Positions 59,341-64,000 of a DNA stretch of 64,000 nt are shown here, piece after piece; the stretch's first letter is position 1, and each line of letters begins with the position of its first letter. The DNA is from Hormiphora californensis (taxonomy: Eukaryota; Ctenophora; Tentaculata; Cydippida; Pleurobrachiidae). The stretch is from the NCBI GenBank assembly GCA_020137815.1, contig CM035362.1:6067715-6131714 (forward strand), in the 5' to 3' direction. The notes beneath the pieces are model-generated. The model was not told the origin of the DNA and searched no databases. It saw nothing but the letters and a program-made list of their open reading frames with translations. The translations under genes were made by a program, and so were the position numbers.

Positions 59341-60942
59341 ATGATGCGTCTCCTTCTCTTCACAGCTACATTGTGGGGAACTGCAGCGTGTTCTTACAGG
59401 TTATAGTCAGTCTCATACTCAATTAGCGGGCTGCCCGCTCAGTAGGGTGATTATTATGGCGGGTATTTATATTGTTGACGTGTTTCAGACTGGACAGTTG
59501 TAGAGCGGAATGATGTTCTAATACCCTGGGACCTGGAGGCAACACCTCTCCAGATAAAGACGGGCTCTGCACTGGGCAGTGATGTGAAGATCATTGTGAA
59601 CATGTACGACAAGGACAGCAGCTTTATCAGTTATGTGGGTGTGAGGTTGTCCTCTCCAGTGCAGTATTATATAGGCTACTGCACCAGCTACACAGACCTG
59701 CCAGTGCAACCCCCGGTTGAGGTGCATAAGATCTGGACTATCACCAAAACTGATACCGCCTGGATCATCACATGTAACAATGTTGAGGTGCTGAACTACC
59801 TGTTCACAGATAGTTCACTTGGCTACTGTGTTACAAATTGGGGTGGTGATGTTGTGACAAAGATCATGTTTTACAGTAGTGACAAGGCATCTGACTTCTA
59901 CAGAGCAGGTAAGGGTCTCAATTTGATTAATACCACTTTTAGCGTAACTGCACAACATGGGCCATGGGGTTGGATTGGATCAAATGAGTTGGTGTTTGAT
60001 TTGTTGGGCAAAGAATCCTACAAAAATTGGGTACCCCAAGCCTGATATTGATCCATTATGATAACTGAGCACCAATGTGTAACTCTCCAATCCCCGCTGC
60101 AATAGAACTCACGCCTTGATCAATTTCCATTTAGCACCAGAGTGTCCTGCATTTTCTGTTGAAGGATCAACACAAGGAAACTGGGCTGCTTCATTAACAG
60201 GGGAAACTGTAACCATCGAGTGTGCTGCCAACCATATCCTTGTTGGAAGTGCAATGCTGACTTGTCAGCAGGACGGATCATGGTCAAGTGACGTACCACA
60301 GTGCAGTAAGTATACTGTATTTGAAATTTTTTTCTTCATGACCAGCACATACATTTGGTGACATTGACATCTAGTGCGTGCGAGATCGAGGTCGCACACA
60401 TGTGTGTGAGCTCAATCTTGGTCGCGCACGGTGTCTAAACTGTCTATGTCACCAACACATACATGGGAATTGCCCACAATTTTTTGTAAATAATATTTAA
60501 ACCGAACACGGTGAGAGGGTCGGCTACACGAAAAACCTAATAACCGTCTTAACGTGTTATTAGCAGCTCAATGCGCCACCCTGTATCCCCGATTGATTGA
60601 TTGAATGAATGAATGATTGAATGATTGAATGGTTGAATGAATGATTGATTGATTGATTGAATGAATGATCCATTATGATAACTAAGCAACAATGTGAGTA
60701 ACAATGTGTAATTCTCCAATCCCCGCTACAATCGAACTCACGCCTTGATCAATGATCTTTCCATTTAGCACCAGAGTGTGCTGCATTTTCTATTGAAGGA
60801 TCAACACAAGAAAGCTGGACTGCCTCACCAATAGGGACAACTGTAACCATCGAGTGTGCTGCCAACCATAACCTTGTTGGAAGTGCAATACTAACTTGTC
60901 AGGAAGATGGATCGTGGTCAAATGATGTACCACAGTGCATTG
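59341..60942 (+). CDS. Secreted sushi-family gene, copy B (extracellular domain plus two sushi domains)
   Basis: Exons 59341-59399, 59489-59908, 60135-60305, 60769-60942, with more expected downstream. Exon 2 encodes IPWDLEATPLQIKTGSALGS, NMYDKDSSFISYVGV, YYIGYCTSYTDLPVQ, KIWTITKTDTAWIITCNN, SSLGYCVTNWGGDVVTKIMF, ASDFYRA. Exons 3 and 4 each encode one complement-control (sushi) domain, with APECPAFSVEGSTQGNW, VTIECAANHILVGSAML, TCQQDGSWSSDVPQC and its near-twin. All internal introns are phase 1, typical of shuffled extracellular domains. Exon 1 is 2 bp shorter than in copies A and C, which shifts the frame of the signal peptide into exon 2; this is either a sequencing error or a lesion. Confidence 0.8.
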
Positions 60943-61150
60943 GTAAGTATAATGCATTTGAAATTTATGTTTTTGCATGACCAGCACATGGGAATTACCC
61001 ACAATTTTTTGTAAATAATATTTAAACCGAACACGGTGAGAGGGTCGGCTGCACGAAAGACCTAATAACCGTCTTAACGTGTTATTAGCAGCTCGATGCA
61101 CCACCCTGTATCCCCGATTGATTGATTGAATGAATGACTGATTGATTGAT
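60060..61150 (+). repeat. Tandem exon-plus-intron duplication of the sushi domain
   Basis: Exons 3 and 4 lie 634 bp apart. Flanking intron sequence is also duplicated: AACCGAACACGGTGAGAGGG, ACGTGTTATTAGCAGCTC and CCCCGATTGATTGATTGAAT follow both, and CTCCAATCCCCGCT with ACTCACGCCTTGATCAAT precedes both. Confidence 0.9.
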
Positions 61151-61159
61151 TAACCTGTT

Positions 61160-61800
61160 GAGGGAATTATGGGTTGAGGTTAGTAAGAATTTATTTCATT
61201 AACTAAATACTTAGATATCAATGTTAAATGTTTAAACATGTTCAACTGCTTACACACATGTTACACACATGTTACACACCTGGAACATCAAAATGGGAAA
61301 TCCTGAACAGTTCCCACACACCTCCAATAGGTGGGTAGCAGTGAGTATCACGATGATTCAATCTTGTTGACTTTGTTTCAATTTTCCAATGATCTCGAAA
61401 CTTATTGTGATGAGTGAGGGCATTCACCATGCAGTACATTTTGCCGGGGCTGTACAGATCTTGAGAAAAACCGGGTTTTGGGATCAATCTGATATTGGTC
61501 CTTAACTTTGTTTATGTCATCTTCTGGCCCAGCCCCAATTAGTGTTTGCATCGGTGGGTGTAAACTACATCTCGGGTCCCAATGCCTGAGCACAATACTA
61601 AAACCCGAAACCCATTAAATGGAATTCTAACCCCATCCATTTGTTCACAGCTTTTTGATCAAAACAGAGCTCTTCATGTTAGCTCTTTGAAAGTTGTACA
61701 ATCCAAGGTGAGATTTATTGCAAAAAAATTAACAAGTTTTTTATGCAGAAGCATTCATAATAGTACATATATGTTTTTATTTCAGAGTCTTTTGTAAATT
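61160..61800. other. Region downstream of copy B with one candidate exon
   Basis: A plus-strand exon-like segment at 61651-61707 (TTCACAG acceptor, LFDQNRALHVSSLKVVQSK, AAG|GTGAG donor) may belong to copy B, but its phase does not follow exon 4 directly. A minus-strand open stretch, 61487-61272 (GFSQDLYSPGKMYCMVN, HCYPPIGGVWELFRISHFD), looks protein-like but I cannot place it. Confidence 0.35.
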
Positions 61801-61809
61801 ATGGTTTCT

Positions 61810-62165
61810 CCAATCTCCAACTAATCTTCAACAAATCCCCAACCAATCTCCAACCAATCTCCAACCAATCTCCAACCAATTTCCAACCAATCTCCAACCA
61901 ATCTCCAACCAATCTCCAACCAATCTCCACCTCAACCAATATCCAATATCCAAACCAATCTCCAACCAATCTCATCTCAACATCTCCACCCATCCCAACC
62001 AATCTCCAACCAATCTCCAACCATACCCCCAATCCACAACCAATCTCAACTCTCCAACAATCTCCAACCAATATCCAACCAATCTCCAAACAATCTCCAA
62101 CTAATCTCCAACTAATCTGATCATACCAATCTCCAACTAATCTCCAACCAATCTCCAGCCAATCT
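61810..62165. repeat. CCAATCTCCAA minisatellite
   Basis: About 30 copies of an 11-bp unit CAACCAATCTC with small variants (CAACTAATCTC, ATATCCAA). Confidence 0.95.
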
Positions 62166-62214
62166 AAAACTGTAGGACACACGTGTTAGGTTCCTCGTGT
62201 TCCTACATTATTTC

Positions 62215-62940
62215 TCTCTCAGGGTGACTGAGAGTTAGTCATGATAGGTATTTGATGATCTTATGATGGTTGAGAGTGAGTTAAGAGGATATAGATATTT
62301 AGGAATTCTTTGGGGGAGATTCGATATTATTTATTTGTTACTTTAGTTATGGAGAGATATTGGGCGGAAAGTATTTGGGCCAATATTTTAGAAGAGTAGA
62401 AATATTGCATATAGCCACGTGACTTTATTGCTTAGAGAGAACTATCAAAACTGGGGCGATCGTACCGATCGCAAATCGAGGGGTCTGTTTTTCTCTCTGC
62501 CTGTCTGCTATATGCTATGTGATGTGATCCCCCTCTTTTTCTTCTTTCTCTTTCTCTCCCTTTTATACATGTGATGTGACCCCCAAGTGTCGCAAGCAGT
62601 TCTCAACACGTGATACGTGATACCTACGAATCACGTCGTCACACTGACGGATCATGTCTTCAACGCTGACGGATCACACTCGTCACATTGTCGATCACTC
62701 ACGCTCGTCACATTGACGATAGGGTGTCACATTTCCGTGCAAATTTGCATTAGATATAGTTAGATGAGAAAGTGAGAGAGAATTGTTGTGTGAGATGAAT
62801 GGTATAAATTCGGATTTTTTTTTTAATTTATAATATTTTTCCTCTCTTTCCCTTTTTCTTTCTTTGCATTAATTAGTATATTTTTTGTAATTTTGTATTT
62901 TTTTTTTATTACTTTTTTTTTGATAAGCTGTTAACGGATA
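62215..62940. repeat. Upstream module of sushi-family copy C
   Basis: Diverged duplicate of 44750-45480 (TATTTGATGATCTTATGATG, GATCGTACCGATCGCAAATC, TACCTACGAATCACGTCG). It then contains T-rich sequence (62817-62925) before the conserved ACTACTTACCGCCCTTTGAA block and the start codon. Confidence 0.8.
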
Positions 62941-62981
62941 AGTAATTACTATAACTACTTACCGCCCTTTGAATGATAGGT

Positions 62982-63650
62982 ATGATACGTCTCCTTCTCT
63001 TCACAGCTGCATTATGGGCAACTGCTGCAGCTGTTCTTCCAGGTTAGTCAGTGACTACAGGGCCCACGAGACCGGGGGGGGGGGGCAGGGGGGGGCCCGG
63101 GCCCCCTCTGGGATTTACAATTTCTTTTAAATTCAGGGGGATTTTTGGGGCACCGTCGCCGCGCGCTTCCAAAATGGGCCTTGGCCCCCCCTGGAAATCA
63201 TCCGTGTCACTAATAGTCTCATATTCAACTAGCGGGCCGCCCAGTAGGGTGACTCGCTAGTTCGCTACCATATGATTTGCTAGTTCGCTATACCATATAC
63301 TGCCCCCTGAAAAGCAGGGAGGGTGGTTTATGGTATAGACCCGACCAAAGGGAGGGTTTGTACAATGATTTATTGATTATAAACTTTAGCGGCAAAAACA
63401 ATCTTGCTTTTATAGCGGGCGGATCATATCCAAGGGGGGCGGGGAGTGGCAGGCCTCTTATTATATAATCTTCTTGATCCTGTTTCTCCTTCGTCCGCTG
63501 TATCTGTGTTTTCGACTGGAAGCTGTCAGCGTGGTGTGAGTATACCCTGGGACCTGGAGGCAACTCCTCCCAGATAAAGACGGACTCTCACTGGGCATGG
63601 TAGTGGATGCTGGGGTGAAATATACTGACTACCAGTGTACAGGTCAGCGT
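62982..63650 (+). pseudogene. Secreted sushi-family gene, copy C (fragment or low-quality sequence)
   Basis: Exon 1 (62982-63042) is intact: MIRLLLFTAALWATAAAVLP with a phase-1 donor. The exon 2 match begins near 63516 (CGACTGGAAGCTGTCAGCG, then GTATACCCTGGGACCTGGAG) but has several single-base losses relative to copies A and B, and homology fades after 63600. Because the adjoining sequence is error-prone, this may be a real gene damaged by consensus errors at a contig end. Confidence 0.6.
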
Positions 63651-64000
63651 ATAGTCAATTCCTTTTCATTTGTGGCGGAGTTCTTCTGGGGGGGGTGGGT
63701 GTCTCGGGGGCTCGGTGGGGGTCGGGTCGGATTCTCGGGGTCTTCTTCTCGGGGGCCGCCCGCTTTCCTGGGTTTTTCTCTTCTCTCCTTCAGCAGCGCC
63801 AGCCCCTCGGTTCCTCACGACACCATTTCCCTGGTCCCCGGCCAAGGGGGGCGGGGGGGTGGGGAGCCCGGGTTGGGGGGGTGTCAGGGGTGGGGGGGGG
63901 GGGGGAGTGGGGGGGGTGCGGCCGACGGGGGGGGTGGGGGGGTCTGGGGACGAGGTATGGGGCTCTGGGGGGGGGGGTGGGTGGCGGGGGCGTGGTGGCC
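63650..64000. other. Low-quality G-rich end of window
   Basis: Sequence dissolves into G homopolymers (GGGGGGTGGGG) without gene content, similar in character to 0.64-4.77 kb. A G-rich patch also occurs at 63075-63110. Treat as unreliable. Confidence 0.7.

Overview
This is nuclear DNA of an animal. All recognisable genes are intron-rich, have GT-AG introns and encode metazoan proteins: MIOS, HYI, IFT81, OST4, a DUF4430/transcobalamin-like secreted protein, ribosomal proteins uL6 (RPL9) and uL5 (RPL11), TMCO3 and sushi-domain secreted proteins. Gene spacing is tight. The secreted sushi family and the low-complexity content would suit an early-branching marine animal such as a cnidarian or sponge, but this placement is a weak inference. 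I rebuilt the genes by reading exons, splice sites and reading phase; for MIOS, IFT81, RPL9, the DUF4430 gene and OST4 every exon joins in frame, and for TMCO3 all junctions but one do.

Layout: 1-7.5 kb holds MIOS (minus strand, running off the left edge). One of its introns is filled by a 40-bp tandem array plus about 4 kb of homopolymer-ridden sequence that looks like failed consensus. HYI (minus) is at 7.7-8.8 kb. A terminal-inverted-repeat element lies at 9.3-10.9 kb. IFT81 (minus, 14 exons) is at 11.0-17.1 kb, OST4 (minus, 2 exons) at 17.7-18.9 kb and the DUF4430 gene (plus) at 19.4-20.3 kb. RPL9, RPL11 and an unrecognised 106-aa gene (all minus) occupy 20.7-23.3 kb. A 5'-truncated LINE sits inside a hAT-like MITE at 24.2-27.2 kb. 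TMCO3 (plus, 16 exons) spans 27.7-42.1 kb, its introns full of tandem repeats, MITEs, a decayed LINE ORF1 and other inserts. Two inverted-repeat elements follow at 42.7-46.1 kb. A Mutator-like element with an intact FLYWCH/MULE transposase gene is at 46.9-51.2 kb. Three tandem paralogues of a secreted sushi-type gene lie at 52.6, 59.3 and 63.0 kb; the first is cut by an LTR retrotransposon (53.2-59.0 kb) with two 649-bp LTRs and no recognisable gag or pol.

Most striking observation: many introns carry tandem repeats whose unit spans an exon-intron junction, so they contain serial copies of real 5' or 3' splice sites with adjoining exon codons. I count at least ten junctions in six genes. In TMCO3 intron 2 each unit of about 42 bp starts with GT, contains a CTAAC branch-point-like motif and a pyrimidine tract, and ends with AG directly abutting the next GT, so the array reads like about 22 head-to-tail mini-introns or zero-length recursive splice points.

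Sequence quality is uneven. About 0.64-4.77 kb, 37.56-39.15 kb and the last 0.4-0.9 kb look like consensus errors in repeats or at a contig end, and ORFs there should not be trusted.
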